This document shows positions 25,792 through 33,486 of a stretch of DNA of 64,000 bases, piece by piece (the stretch's first letter is position 1; the number at the start of each line of letters is the position of its first letter). Source of the DNA: Sporomusaceae bacterium (lineage in GTDB: Bacteria; Bacillota; Negativicutes; UBA1444); assembly GCA_018434355.1 (NCBI GenBank), contig JAHDPL010000007.1:1-64000 (forward strand), given 5' to 3'. Under the pieces are notes generated by a model. That model was not told the origin of the DNA, did not search any database, and saw only the letters and a list, made by a program, of their open reading frames with translations. A program made the translations under genes and the position numbers.

Positions 25792-25854
25792 CGTGTGCTT
25801 GCCTGGCAGGAATGCTGACAAAGTAACCGAAATATAAAAGAGTAGTATTTTTTT
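25780..25854 (+). terminator. Long-range hairpin and terminator before ltaE
   Basis: CTACTCTTTT (25780-25789) is perfectly complementary to AAAAGAGTAG (25836-25845), which is followed by TATTTTTTT. The loop is about 46 nt. The 5' arm is the same segment that closes the 6S stem, so the two pairings exclude each other. Confidence 0.55.
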
Positions 25855-25857
25855 GTC

Positions 25858-25879
25858 CCGAATCAGGCAGTTGATTCGG
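25858..25879 (+). promoter_or_regulatory. Hairpin next to the ltaE ribosome binding site
   Basis: CCGAATCA (25858-25865) pairs perfectly with TGATTCGG (25872-25879) over a 6-nt loop. It ends where the GGAGAGG of ltaE begins, so it could affect ribosome access or protect the mRNA 5' end. Confidence 0.5.
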
Positions 25880-25897
25880 CGGAGAGGATTGTGAACG

Positions 25898-26932
25898 ATG
25901 GAGTATATTGATCTGCGCAGCGATACCGTGACAAAGCCGACGAACGAGATGCGTGAGGCGATGCTGAGAGCGGAAGTGGGCGATGACGTATACGGCGAAG
26001 ACCCGACCGTGATCGAACTGGAGAAACTGGGCGCCCGAATGACCGGCAAGGCCGCGGGCCTGTTCGTCGCCAGCGGCACGATGGGCAATCAGGTCGCTGT
26101 CTTGTCGCATACCCAGCGGGGCGATGAAGTCATTTGCGAAGCCGAATCGCACATTTATTATTATGAAGTGGCAGGCATGTCGGTTTTGTCTGGAGTGCAA
26201 GCCAGGACGCTGCCCTCGGTGAAGGGAGTTCTCAGTGCGGAAACCATCGAAGCGGCAATACGCCCGCTGGATGTCCACCAACCGCGCAGTGCGCTGATTT
26301 GTCTGGAAGATACCCACAACCGGGCTGGCGGCACCTGCTATCCGTTGGAAACCTTGGCAGCGATCCGCAAACTGGCTGACCGGTGCAAAATCCCGGTGCA
26401 TATTGACGGCGCCCGATTGTTCAACGCAGCGGTCGCGCAAGGGGTAAAAGTTGATAAGATTGCTCAGTATGCCGATTCGGTCCAGTTTTGTCTGTCGAAA
26501 GGTTTGTGCGCGCCTGTCGGCAGCTTGCTGGTCGGCAGCGAAGAATTCATCGCCAAAGCCCGCCGTTATCGCAAGATGCTCGGTGGCGGCATGAGACAGG
26601 CGGGCGTCATTGCGGCAACCGGGATTGTCGGTTTGCAAAGCATGGTGGAGCGTCTGGCGGAAGACCATGCCAATGCGAAGTTGTTGGCGAATGAACTGGC
26701 TACAAGCGGCTTTGCCATCGATTTATCGACAGTCCAGACTAATATCGTGATCTTTGATGTATCGCGAACAGGCCTAAAGGCGGCGGATTTCGTCGCACGA
26801 CTGAAGAAAGCCGGCGTGCTGGCCGGCGCAGTTGGCGAATACCGGGTCCGCATGGTGACGCATCATGGTATAACCGCGGCTGAAATCGCAAAAGTGGTGG
26901 ATGTATTGCAGCATCTGCCGAAGAAAGGCTGA
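25898..26932 (+). CDS. ltaE: Low-specificity L-threonine aldolase
   Basis: This PLP enzyme cleaves L-threonine and L-allo-threonine to glycine and acetaldehyde. The 344-residue fold-type I protein begins with the signature [12 protein letters not shown]. It has [18 protein letters not shown] (cofactor phosphate site), [10 protein letters not shown] (Asp contacting PLP) and the Schiff-base lysine K201 in [13 protein letters not shown]. It lies three bases ahead of rarA, with which it must be co-transcribed. The leader upstream contains a terminator-like structure and a hairpin by the ribosome site. Confidence 0.93.
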   Translation: MEYIDLRSDTVTKPTNEMREAMLRAEVGDDVYGEDPTVIELEKLGARMTGKAAGLFVASGTMGNQVAVLSHTQRGDEVICEAESHIYYYEVAGMSVLSGVQARTLPSVKGVLSAETIEAAIRPLDVHQPRSALICLEDTHNRAGGTCYPLETLAAIRKLADRCKIPVHIDGARLFNAAVAQGVKVDKIAQYADSVQFCLSKGLCAPVGSLLVGSEEFIAKARRYRKMLGGGMRQAGVIAATGIVGLQSMVERLAEDHANAKLLANELATSGFAIDLSTVQTNIVIFDVSRTGLKAADFVARLKKAGVLAGAVGEYRVRMVTHHGITAAEIAKVVDVLQHLPKKG

Positions 26933-26935
26933 ACC

Positions 26936-28276
26936 GTGGACTTGTTTGCCGACCAGATGGAGAGCCGGCGGCTCAATCGTGAACCGCTCGCGCTACGGAT
27001 GCGTCCGCGGACGCTGGATGATTTTGTCGGACAGTCGGATTTGGTAGGACCGGGGCGGTTTTTGCGCCGGGTGATTGAAGCCGATTCTTTGCCGTCTCTG
27101 TTGTTTTTTGGCCCGCCGGGCACCGGCAAAACGACGCTGGCCAATATCGTGGCCCATTCGACCGGCGCGCAGTTTGAAGAGATGAACGCGGTGTCCGCCG
27201 GTGTGGCCGACATCCGCAAAGCGGTCGACAAGGCGCGCGATCGCTTGCTACGGGCTAATCGCCGCACGATCCTGTTCATCGACGAGATCCATCGTTTCAA
27301 CAAGTCGCAGCAGGACGCATTGCTGCCGCATGTGGAGAACGGAACGATCACGTTGATTGGCGCGACGACGGAAAACCCCTACTTTGAAGTGAACTCGCCG
27401 CTGTTATCGCGCATGCGGGTGTTGCGGCTGCAGGCTTTGTCACGCCAGGAAATCGTCGGCATTTTGCAGCGGGCGTTAAATGATGAAGCGCGAGGACTGG
27501 CAACGTTTCAGGCCAGGGCGGCGGATGAGGTGCTGGGACTGCTCTCCGACCGGGCCGGCGGCGATGCCCGGGTGGCGCTGAATTTATTGGAACAGATGGT
27601 GCTGATGCTGGCTGCGGAACAGGCGGAACCGGCACAGCCGATCGAGTTGACCCGTGAAATTGTCGAAACCGTCGCCATAGAAAAATTTCAGGCCTACGAT
27701 AAAAAAGGCGACAATCACTATGATGTCACGTCCGCATTTATTAAAAGCATGCGCGGTTCCGACCCCGACGCAGCCCTGCACTATCTGGCCCGGATGATCG
27801 AAGGCGGCGAAGACCCACGGTTCATTGCGCGTAGAATCATCATCTGCGCGGCCGAAGATGTCGGGAACGCCGACCCGACTGCGCTGATGCTGGCTGTAGC
27901 CGCCATGCAGGCGGCCGAGATGATCGGCTGGCCAGAGGCGAGAATCCCGATTGCACAGGCGGTGACCTACATCGCGGCCGCGCCAAAGAGCAATGCGGCT
28001 TATCTGGCGATCGACAGGGCCATGGCCGATGTGCGGGATCGTGAATGCGGCCCGGTGCCGCTGCATTTGCGAGACAGCCATTACCGGGGCGCTCAGCTGT
28101 TGGGGCATGGCAAAGGTTATAAGTATCCGCATGATTATCCGGAAGGTTTTGTCAACCAACAATATTTGCCGGAGCAACTGGCAGACAGTCGATACTACCA
28201 ACCGACGGAGCATGGCGCGGAACAGCGTTTGGCAGTCTTGATGAAACAGCGGCGACAAGGCCCGCAGAAGAAGTAA
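26936..28276 (+). CDS. rarA: Replication-associated recombination AAA ATPase RarA
   Basis: RarA (MgsA) is a clamp-loader-like AAA+ ATPase acting at stalled replication forks. The 446-residue protein has RMRPRTLDDFVGQ, Walker A GPPGTGKTT (59-67), Walker B FIDEIHRFNKSQQDALLP, sensor 1 IGATTENPYF, sensor 2, and the C-terminal tetramerisation region (GHGKGYKYPHDYPEGF). The start is GTG 26936. hisS-aspS-(6S)-rarA followed by an Rrf2-family regulator is a conserved Firmicute neighbourhood. Here a large signalling gene is inserted between rarA and iscR. Confidence 0.95.
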   Translation: MDLFADQMESRRLNREPLALRMRPRTLDDFVGQSDLVGPGRFLRRVIEADSLPSLLFFGPPGTGKTTLANIVAHSTGAQFEEMNAVSAGVADIRKAVDKARDRLLRANRRTILFIDEIHRFNKSQQDALLPHVENGTITLIGATTENPYFEVNSPLLSRMRVLRLQALSRQEIVGILQRALNDEARGLATFQARAADEVLGLLSDRAGGDARVALNLLEQMVLMLAAEQAEPAQPIELTREIVETVAIEKFQAYDKKGDNHYDVTSAFIKSMRGSDPDAALHYLARMIEGGEDPRFIARRIIICAAEDVGNADPTALMLAVAAMQAAEMIGWPEARIPIAQAVTYIAAAPKSNAAYLAIDRAMADVRDRECGPVPLHLRDSHYRGAQLLGHGKGYKYPHDYPEGFVNQQYLPEQLADSRYYQPTEHGAEQRLAVLMKQRRQGPQKK

Positions 28277-28299
28277 AGTAATAACGGGGGTGCTCTGCC

Positions 28300-31176
28300 A
28301 TGCTGACCCGGAAGCCGGAACGAGGTATGCGACAGAAACTGCACGCCAACCGGGGAAAATTTCGGCAATACATCGATCATGCGCCAGACGGCGTTTTTGT
28401 CGTTGATGAAACAGGCCGTTATCTTGAGGTGAACCCGGCAGGTTGCCGAATCACCGGCTATTCGGAGCAGGAACTGTTAACCATGACGATTGCCGACGTC
28501 CTGGCTCCGGAGTCTGTGGCGGACGGCCTGGCCCGTTTTGCCGAATTGCAACGGAATGGCGAGCTGCAGGCGGAGTTTCGTTTCGTTCACCGTGACGGCT
28601 CCTACCGCTGGTGGTCGGTGGATGCGGTAAAATTGACGGATACTCGTTTTCTTGGCTTTTCCAGGGATATTACCGAACGAAAAATGATTGAGGCAACGCA
28701 AAGCTTTTTGCTGCAATCGGGATATGGCAGGCCGGAGGAAGATTTTTTTGCCGCGTTGGCGCGTCACTTGGGCGATACCCTAGGCGTATATTATGTTTGC
28801 ATCGACCGTCTGTCCGGCGACCGTTTGACTGCCCAGACCGTGGCAGTTTACTGTGACGGTCATTTTGAAGACAACCTGGAGTATACACTAGCGGATACTC
28901 CCTGCGGGATGCTGCTGGACCAGTCCTTCTGCTTTTTTCCCCATAGGGTGGCCGAGTTGTTCCCCGGTGATCCTGCGTTAAGAGAACTTCAGGCAGACAG
29001 TTACATCGGAACAATGCTGCTTGGGTTTGATGGCAAGCCGATCGGTCTGATTGCCTTGCTGGACCGCAAGCCGATGAAGGATAGCCGGTTGGCGGAAACA
29101 TTGCTGCGGATGGTTTCCGTTCGCGCTGCTGGCGAGCTTGAGCGACTTCAGGGAATGGACGCTTTGCGAAAAAGTTTCGAAGTCCAGACCGTTCTGCGTG
29201 AAATTGCCCACGCGGCGGCAATCTGTCCCAGCATTGAAGAACTCTATGCCACGGTTCATCGACTGATTTCCCGGGTTTTGCCGGCGCGGATTTTTTATTT
29301 TGCTTTTGTCGACGAAGCGACAAAACGTGTTCATGTGCCTTATTGTTCCGATGAAATGGATTATGTGCCGCGCGGCAGACCGGTTGGGCGAGGCTTGACG
29401 GAATATGTGATGCGACTGGGACGGGCGGTCCATATCACTGCGGAAGCAATTGAAAAATTGATGGTTGCCGGCGAAATAACGTTGCGATTCGCCAAGCAGC
29501 TCGATTATCTGGGGGCGCCGCTGTTGACGCCACAGGGCAAACCGATCGGCGTGCTGGCGATGAATCTGCCTGCAGGGCATGACGAATTTTCCAATGAGCA
29601 GGTGGAAATCCTTGCTGCGGTTGCCGCGCAGGTTTCCCTGGCAATCATCCGTAAGCAGGGAGAAGATGCGCTGGCCGAAAGTGAGGCGCGTTACCGGGCT
29701 TTAGTCGAGCAGGCGCCGGAAGCAATCCTGGTAATCGAACCGCAAAGCGGCAGGATATTGGAGACAAATACCCGTTTCACCGAACGGTTTGGTTATGATT
29801 TGCGTCACGATGGCCCGTTGCGGGCGCAGGACATTACGCTCGATTCGACTGAAAACGTGGAAGCTCTGCTGGAACGGTCGCAACGGATTGGGTCGTTGCC
29901 TATGCAGCGCAGGGTGGTTCGGCATCGAAAAGGATTTTTGGTTGAAGTGGAGCGTTCGGCTACGGTCGTCAGGTACCGAAACCGCAGTCTGCTTACTGTC
30001 ACGTTGAGGGATGTATCGGATGAAATCCGGCGTGAGCGTGAGATTCATCGCGATGCACAAATGGCAACGCGCGTGCAGAATGCGATGCTTGCGGCGCCGG
30101 ATTCTTCGCAACATGTTGAAATCGGACTTGTGTACCAACCGCAGAGTTACGTCGGCGGCGATTTGTATTTTTTGGACTGGCGCTACAATAGCAAAGTGCT
30201 GCGAGGCTTTTTGGTTGATACTTCCGGACACGGCCTGAGCACTGCGCTCCACACTTCGGCCATGCATGTTCTGCTGAGGGAAGTCAACGAAATGGATCTG
30301 CCGATTTCCGAGCAGCTGCGCTGGCTAAATCAGAAGGCGCACGAGTATTTTGACGAAGGCACGTTTGCCGGTGCGTTGATTTTTGAACTGGACTTGCAGA
30401 CTAAAACGCTGCGATGGGCTCATGCCGGAATCCCGGAAATATGGGTATCGACGCATGCGCTGCGAGGACGCGTCCGGCGGGCGGGGATGTTTCTCGGCAT
30501 GAAACTCGATGAGCATTTTGAAATGCATGAACTGCCGATTGCTCAAGCGGATGCCTTCTATTTTTTGACAGATGGATTGTCAGACATGATCAGCAAACAG
30601 GATAAGCAAGAATTGCCGCAGACTTATACGGACGCGCTTGCCGAATTGCGACGCATGGCTGAGTCGTCAGAGCGGCGGGATGATGCGACTGCGGTCTGCA
30701 TTTTGGTGAAGTCGATGCCGGAAATCGAACCTTCTAATAATTCATGGCCCCGCAACTTTTATTTCAGCGGATACGGCGATTATCTGCGTCTCAAGGGAGA
30801 AGTGAGCCGGGTTGTAGCTGAAGTGACCGGATCGCCGCATTCGCTGCAAGAAGTCGCCGTCAATGAAGCGTTGGCTAATGCAATGGAGTGCAGGGACGCT
30901 GCGCCGCGCCAACATCATGCCAGACTGCGGTTCAACATGCTCGGTCGCTGGTTTGTAGTGCGAGTAAGGACCTCGCGGCTAGGGTTTGCCGGCAATGCTT
31001 TGTTGCGTTTATTACGGCTGCATCCGTCAGATATGTTTGAATTTGGTGAAGACGCGACGATGGGGCGGGGCATTCCCCTCATGTTGTCATTGGCGCATCG
31101 GATGACATACAACAGTGAGGGTACGGAAGTCTTGCTAGCTTGGAGGCTGCCGGTGGCGCAGTCTGAAAAAAATTAA
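28300..31176 (+). CDS. Multi-sensor PP2C phosphatase with C-terminal HATPase (PAS-GAF-GAF-PAS-SpoIIE-RsbW type)
   Basis: This 958-residue cytoplasmic protein has no membrane segment. Domains: PAS (about 20-130, ending FLGFSRDITERK), GAF-like (about 140-285), second GAF (about 295-450), second PAS (about 465-580), SpoIIE/RsbU-type PP2C phosphatase (about 600-800) and an anti-sigma-like HATPase (about 810-950). Metal-binding motifs look intact (YVGGDLYFLDW, DTSGHG, LTDGLSDM, RRDDATAV). The HATPase keeps its N box (VNEALANAM) and G box (MGRGIPLML). Such proteins dephosphorylate STAS anti-anti-sigma factors, and the HATPase may re-phosphorylate them. No STAS or sigma gene is adjacent, so the target is unknown. 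Confidence 0.85.
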   Translation: MLTRKPERGMRQKLHANRGKFRQYIDHAPDGVFVVDETGRYLEVNPAGCRITGYSEQELLTMTIADVLAPESVADGLARFAELQRNGELQAEFRFVHRDGSYRWWSVDAVKLTDTRFLGFSRDITERKMIEATQSFLLQSGYGRPEEDFFAALARHLGDTLGVYYVCIDRLSGDRLTAQTVAVYCDGHFEDNLEYTLADTPCGMLLDQSFCFFPHRVAELFPGDPALRELQADSYIGTMLLGFDGKPIGLIALLDRKPMKDSRLAETLLRMVSVRAAGELERLQGMDALRKSFEVQTVLREIAHAAAICPSIEELYATVHRLISRVLPARIFYFAFVDEATKRVHVPYCSDEMDYVPRGRPVGRGLTEYVMRLGRAVHITAEAIEKLMVAGEITLRFAKQLDYLGAPLLTPQGKPIGVLAMNLPAGHDEFSNEQVEILAAVAAQVSLAIIRKQGEDALAESEARYRALVEQAPEAILVIEPQSGRILETNTRFTERFGYDLRHDGPLRAQDITLDSTENVEALLERSQRIGSLPMQRRVVRHRKGFLVEVERSATVVRYRNRSLLTVTLRDVSDEIRREREIHRDAQMATRVQNAMLAAPDSSQHVEIGLVYQPQSYVGGDLYFLDWRYNSKVLRGFLVDTSGHGLSTALHTSAMHVLLREVNEMDLPISEQLRWLNQKAHEYFDEGTFAGALIFELDLQTKTLRWAHAGIPEIWVSTHALRGRVRRAGMFLGMKLDEHFEMHELPIAQADAFYFLTDGLSDMISKQDKQELPQTYTDALAELRRMAESSERRDDATAVCILVKSMPEIEPSNNSWPRNFYFSGYGDYLRLKGEVSRVVAEVTGSPHSLQEVAVNEALANAMECRDAAPRQHHARLRFNMLGRWFVVRVRTSRLGFAGNALLRLLRLHPSDMFEFGEDATMGRGIPLMLSLAHRMTYNSEGTEVLLAWRLPVAQSEKN

Positions 31177-31190
31177 TTTGCCAAACTGCT

Positions 31191-31219
31191 TTGACTATTT
31201 TATATGGGTATGGTATATT
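31191..31219 (+). promoter_or_regulatory. Promoter of the iscR-iscS-iscU operon
   Basis: TTGACT (31191-31196), exactly 17 bp ending in TGG, and TATATT (31214-31219) make a strong sigma-A promoter. The start of transcription should be near 31226, just before the palindromic operator. Confidence 0.85.
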
Positions 31220-31230
31220 TAAAACACAAA

Positions 31231-31249
31231 TCCGATTAATTTAGTCGGA
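31231..31249. promoter_or_regulatory. IscR type-1-like operator
   Basis: TCCGATTAATTTAGTCGGA is a 19-bp inverted repeat with one mismatched pair around a central T. It closely follows the IscR type-1 core (yyGACTrwwwyAGTCrr) known from gammaproteobacteria. It lies just after the predicted transcription start and before the ribosome site, so a bound repressor would block the promoter. Confidence 0.8.
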
Positions 31250-31264
31250 ATAAAGGGAGCCCAT

Positions 31265-31723
31265 ATGAAAGTATCAACCAAAAGCAGATATGGCTTGGCG
31301 GCGATGGTCGATCTGGCCGAACAGTATGGCAAGGGTCCGGTTGCGCTACGTAGCGTGGCAGCCAGACAACAGGTGTCCGAACATTATCTGGAGCAATTGA
31401 TGTCAAGCTTGCGCCGAGCGGGGTTTGTCCGTAGCGTTCGCGGTGCGCAGGGCGGATATGTTTTGGCCAAAGAACCGAACACAATCAGCGTGGGTGAAAT
31501 CGTGCGCGCTATGGAAGGGCCGATTGCTCCAGTCGATTGTCTGCTGGCGGAGCGGGGCGAGCAAAATCCCTATTGCGACAAAACCTGCGATTGCATTCGG
31601 CGTAATATCTGGCAGAAGATGGGCGACAGCATCAATGATACCTTGGACTCCATTTCATTGGCTTCGCTCTGTAGAGAAGGATCAGGAACGAATGAGAAGG
31701 AAAGAGGCGAAAGCAACGTATGA
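31265..31723 (+). CDS. iscR: Rrf2-family Fe-S regulator IscR
   Basis: This 152-residue Rrf2 regulator has the winged helix MKVSTKSRYGLAAMVDLA with recognition helix SEHYLEQLMSSLRRAGFV and wing RGAQGGYVLA. The cysteines C92, C104, C108 and C110 fit an iron-sulfur cluster site (E. coli IscR uses C92, C98, C104), in contrast to the Cys-poor CymR. It precedes iscS and iscU, overlapping iscS by ATGA. The palindrome upstream suggests that it represses its own operon when holding a cluster. CymR-like cysteine control is the less likely alternative. Confidence 0.9.
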   Translation: MKVSTKSRYGLAAMVDLAEQYGKGPVALRSVAARQQVSEHYLEQLMSSLRRAGFVRSVRGAQGGYVLAKEPNTISVGEIVRAMEGPIAPVDCLLAERGEQNPYCDKTCDCIRRNIWQKMGDSINDTLDSISLASLCREGSGTNEKERGESNV

Positions 31724-32952
31724 AAAAGGTTTATTTTGACAACGCGGCGACAACGCAGACAGACAAGGATGTTGCAGCGACTGTGCTCGAATATATGACG
31801 AACACATTCGGCAATCCAGGCAGTGTTCATGCTTTTGGCCGGGAGGCGCGAAAAGCGGTTGACATCGCCCGTGAACAGGTGGCTAAGCTGATTGGTGCGC
31901 AGTCGAGCGAAATCTTTTTTACTTCCGGCGGCACCGAAAGCGACAACATCTCCCTGAAAGGCGTCGCTTATGCTAATCGTAACCGCGGCAAGCACATCAT
32001 CACTTCGGCGATTGAGCACCACGCGGTGCTGGAACCTTGTGAAGCGTTGAAGAAAGAAGGCTTCGACCTGACAATTCTGCCGGTTGACGAATTTGGCCGG
32101 GTAAGTGTGGAAACTTTAAAAGCGGCGATTCGGCCAGATACGATTCTGATCAGCGTCATGTTTGCCAACAATGAAGTCGGCACGATGCAACCGATTGCCG
32201 AAATCGGCGCTATCGCCCGTGAACGCGGGATTTACTTCCACACCGATGCGGTTCAGGCGGTGGGAAACTGGCCGATTGATGTGAAAGCAATGAATATCGA
32301 CCTGTTGACGATGTCCGGTCACAAATTTCATGCCCCGAAGGGAATTGGCGCCCTGTATGTCCGCAAAGGGGTACGGATTCGTTCGCTGCAACAGGGCGGT
32401 GGTCAGGAGCGGCACATGCGTCCCGGCACGGAAAATGTGCCTGGCATTGTTGGCCTCGGTATGGCGGCCGAAAAATCATTGGCAGAGATGCCGGAAAAAA
32501 TCGACCGGATTCAAAAGCTGCGCGACCGATTGTTGGCCGGGATCATGGAAAATGTGCCGGAAATCAAGTTGAATGGTCATCCCACACTGCGCCTGCCTGG
32601 CAATGTGAATGTCAGCGTGATTTATATCGAAGGCGAGTCGTTGCTGCTGAATCTCGATATGAAGGGAATTGCCGCTTCGAGCGGTTCGGCCTGTACTTCG
32701 GGTTCGCTGGATCCGTCGCATGTTTTGCTGGCGATGGGGCTAGACCACGCTACCGCGCACGGGTCGCTGCGGTTGAGTCTCAGCAAAATGAACACGGATG
32801 AGGACGTAGATTATTTTCTGGCCGAGTTTCCCGCCATCGTGGCGAGACTGAGGAGCATGTCTCCCCTATATGCCACCCGTGGCAGCCAGGCTGCCCAGCG
32901 CTGTGAATCGGCGTCATGCAAAGAATCAGAATGTGAAATCAGGGGGTCGTAA
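31720..32952 (+). CDS. iscS: Cysteine desulfurase IscS/NifS with Cys-rich tail
   Basis: IscS takes sulfur from cysteine for Fe-S clusters and thio-modifications. The 410-residue PLP enzyme shows VYFDNAATTQ, TSGGTESDN, SAIEHHAVLEP, HTDAVQAVG, the PLP lysine K202 in SGHKFHAPKG and the persulfide cysteine C325 in SSGSACTSGS. After the usual end around MSPLYA (about 380-385) it continues with an extra tail holding C395, C400 and C405 (C-x4-C-x4-C). A perfect 15-base palindrome (32881-32895) lies in the DNA coding for the tail. The tail may bind a metal or pass on sulfur, or may be a recent run-on. Confidence 0.94.
   Translation: MKKVYFDNAATTQTDKDVAATVLEYMTNTFGNPGSVHAFGREARKAVDIAREQVAKLIGAQSSEIFFTSGGTESDNISLKGVAYANRNRGKHIITSAIEHHAVLEPCEALKKEGFDLTILPVDEFGRVSVETLKAAIRPDTILISVMFANNEVGTMQPIAEIGAIARERGIYFHTDAVQAVGNWPIDVKAMNIDLLTMSGHKFHAPKGIGALYVRKGVRIRSLQQGGGQERHMRPGTENVPGIVGLGMAAEKSLAEMPEKIDRIQKLRDRLLAGIMENVPEIKLNGHPTLRLPGNVNVSVIYIEGESLLLNLDMKGIAASSGSACTSGSLDPSHVLLAMGLDHATAHGSLRLSLSKMNTDEDVDYFLAEFPAIVARLRSMSPLYATRGSQAAQRCESASCKESECEIRGS
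32881..32895. repeat. Perfect 15-base palindrome in the iscS tail
   Basis: GGCAGCCAGGCTGCC is an exact inverted repeat with a single central base. It lies in the part of iscS coding for the non-conserved C-terminal extension. It might be a small insertion scar or an RNA hairpin tuning expression of the downstream gene. Confidence 0.4.
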
Positions 32953-32955
32953 GTG

Positions 32956-33327
32956 ATGTATACGGAAAAAGTAATGGATCATTTCTCCAATCCGCGCAAT
33001 GTCGGTGAATTGAAAGATGCAGACGGCGTCGGCGAAGTCGGTAACGCAAAATGCGGCGATATCATGAAGATTTTTCTCAAGGTGGAGAACGGCATCATAG
33101 AAGATGTCAAATTCCAGACCTTTGGCTGCGGCGCAGCCATCGCCACCAGCAGCATGGTGACCGAAATGGTCAAAGGGAAAACTCTGGAAGACGCACTGCG
33201 GATTTCTAATGAGGCGGTTGCAGAGGCGTTGGATGGACTACCGCCGGTGAAGATGCACTGTTCCAACTTGGCGGCCGATGCCGTGCATGCAGCGATTAAG
33301 GATTACATCGCCAAACATCCTGCCTGA
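32956..33327 (+). CDS. iscU: Fe-S cluster scaffold IscU (NifU N-terminal domain)
   Basis: IscU holds nascent Fe-S clusters made with sulfur from IscS. The 123-residue protein begins MYTEKVMDHFSNPRNVGE and has the three cluster cysteines C33 (GNAKCGD, with Asp35), C58 (TFGCGAAIATSS) and C102 (KMHCSNLA). These make it the IscU type rather than SufU. ATG 32956 is chosen; a GTG one codon earlier is possible. AGGGGG at 32941-32946 is the ribosome site. A terminator follows, so the operon is iscRSU only. hscAB and fdx, part of the proteobacterial operon, are absent. Confidence 0.95.
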   Translation: MYTEKVMDHFSNPRNVGELKDADGVGEVGNAKCGDIMKIFLKVENGIIEDVKFQTFGCGAAIATSSMVTEMVKGKTLEDALRISNEAVAEALDGLPPVKMHCSNLAADAVHAAIKDYIAKHPA

Positions 33328-33354
33328 CTGGCGCGTGTTGGCAACATACTTGGC

Positions 33355-33389
33355 GAATCGGGATTGCGTGCAGTCCCGGTTCTTTTTTT
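33355..33389 (+). terminator. Terminator of the isc operon
   Basis: GAATCGGGA (33355-33363) pairs with TCCCGGTTC (33374-33382) with one G-U pair, followed by seven T. Confidence 0.9.
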
Positions 33390-33414
33390 GTCGCCGGTTG
33401 TTGCCGGAGGCAAA

Positions 33415-33444
33415 TTGACAAGGGTTCGTAAAATTAGGTATAAT
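33415..33444 (+). promoter_or_regulatory. Consensus promoter of alaS
   Basis: TTGACA (33415-33420) and TATAAT (33439-33444) are both perfect hexamers, 18 bp apart. This is the best sigma-A promoter in the window. The leader to alaS is only about 35 nt. Confidence 0.9.
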
Positions 33445-33486
33445 TCCTTGAGAATGCGCCCTGTAGGCCAATTGGAGGTTAAAAGA

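Noticed and set aside
33364-33486. Upstream extension of the alaS frame
   Set aside because: The extra codons run through the isc terminator and the alaS promoter. AlaRS proteins begin near ATG 33487, which has its own ribosome site.
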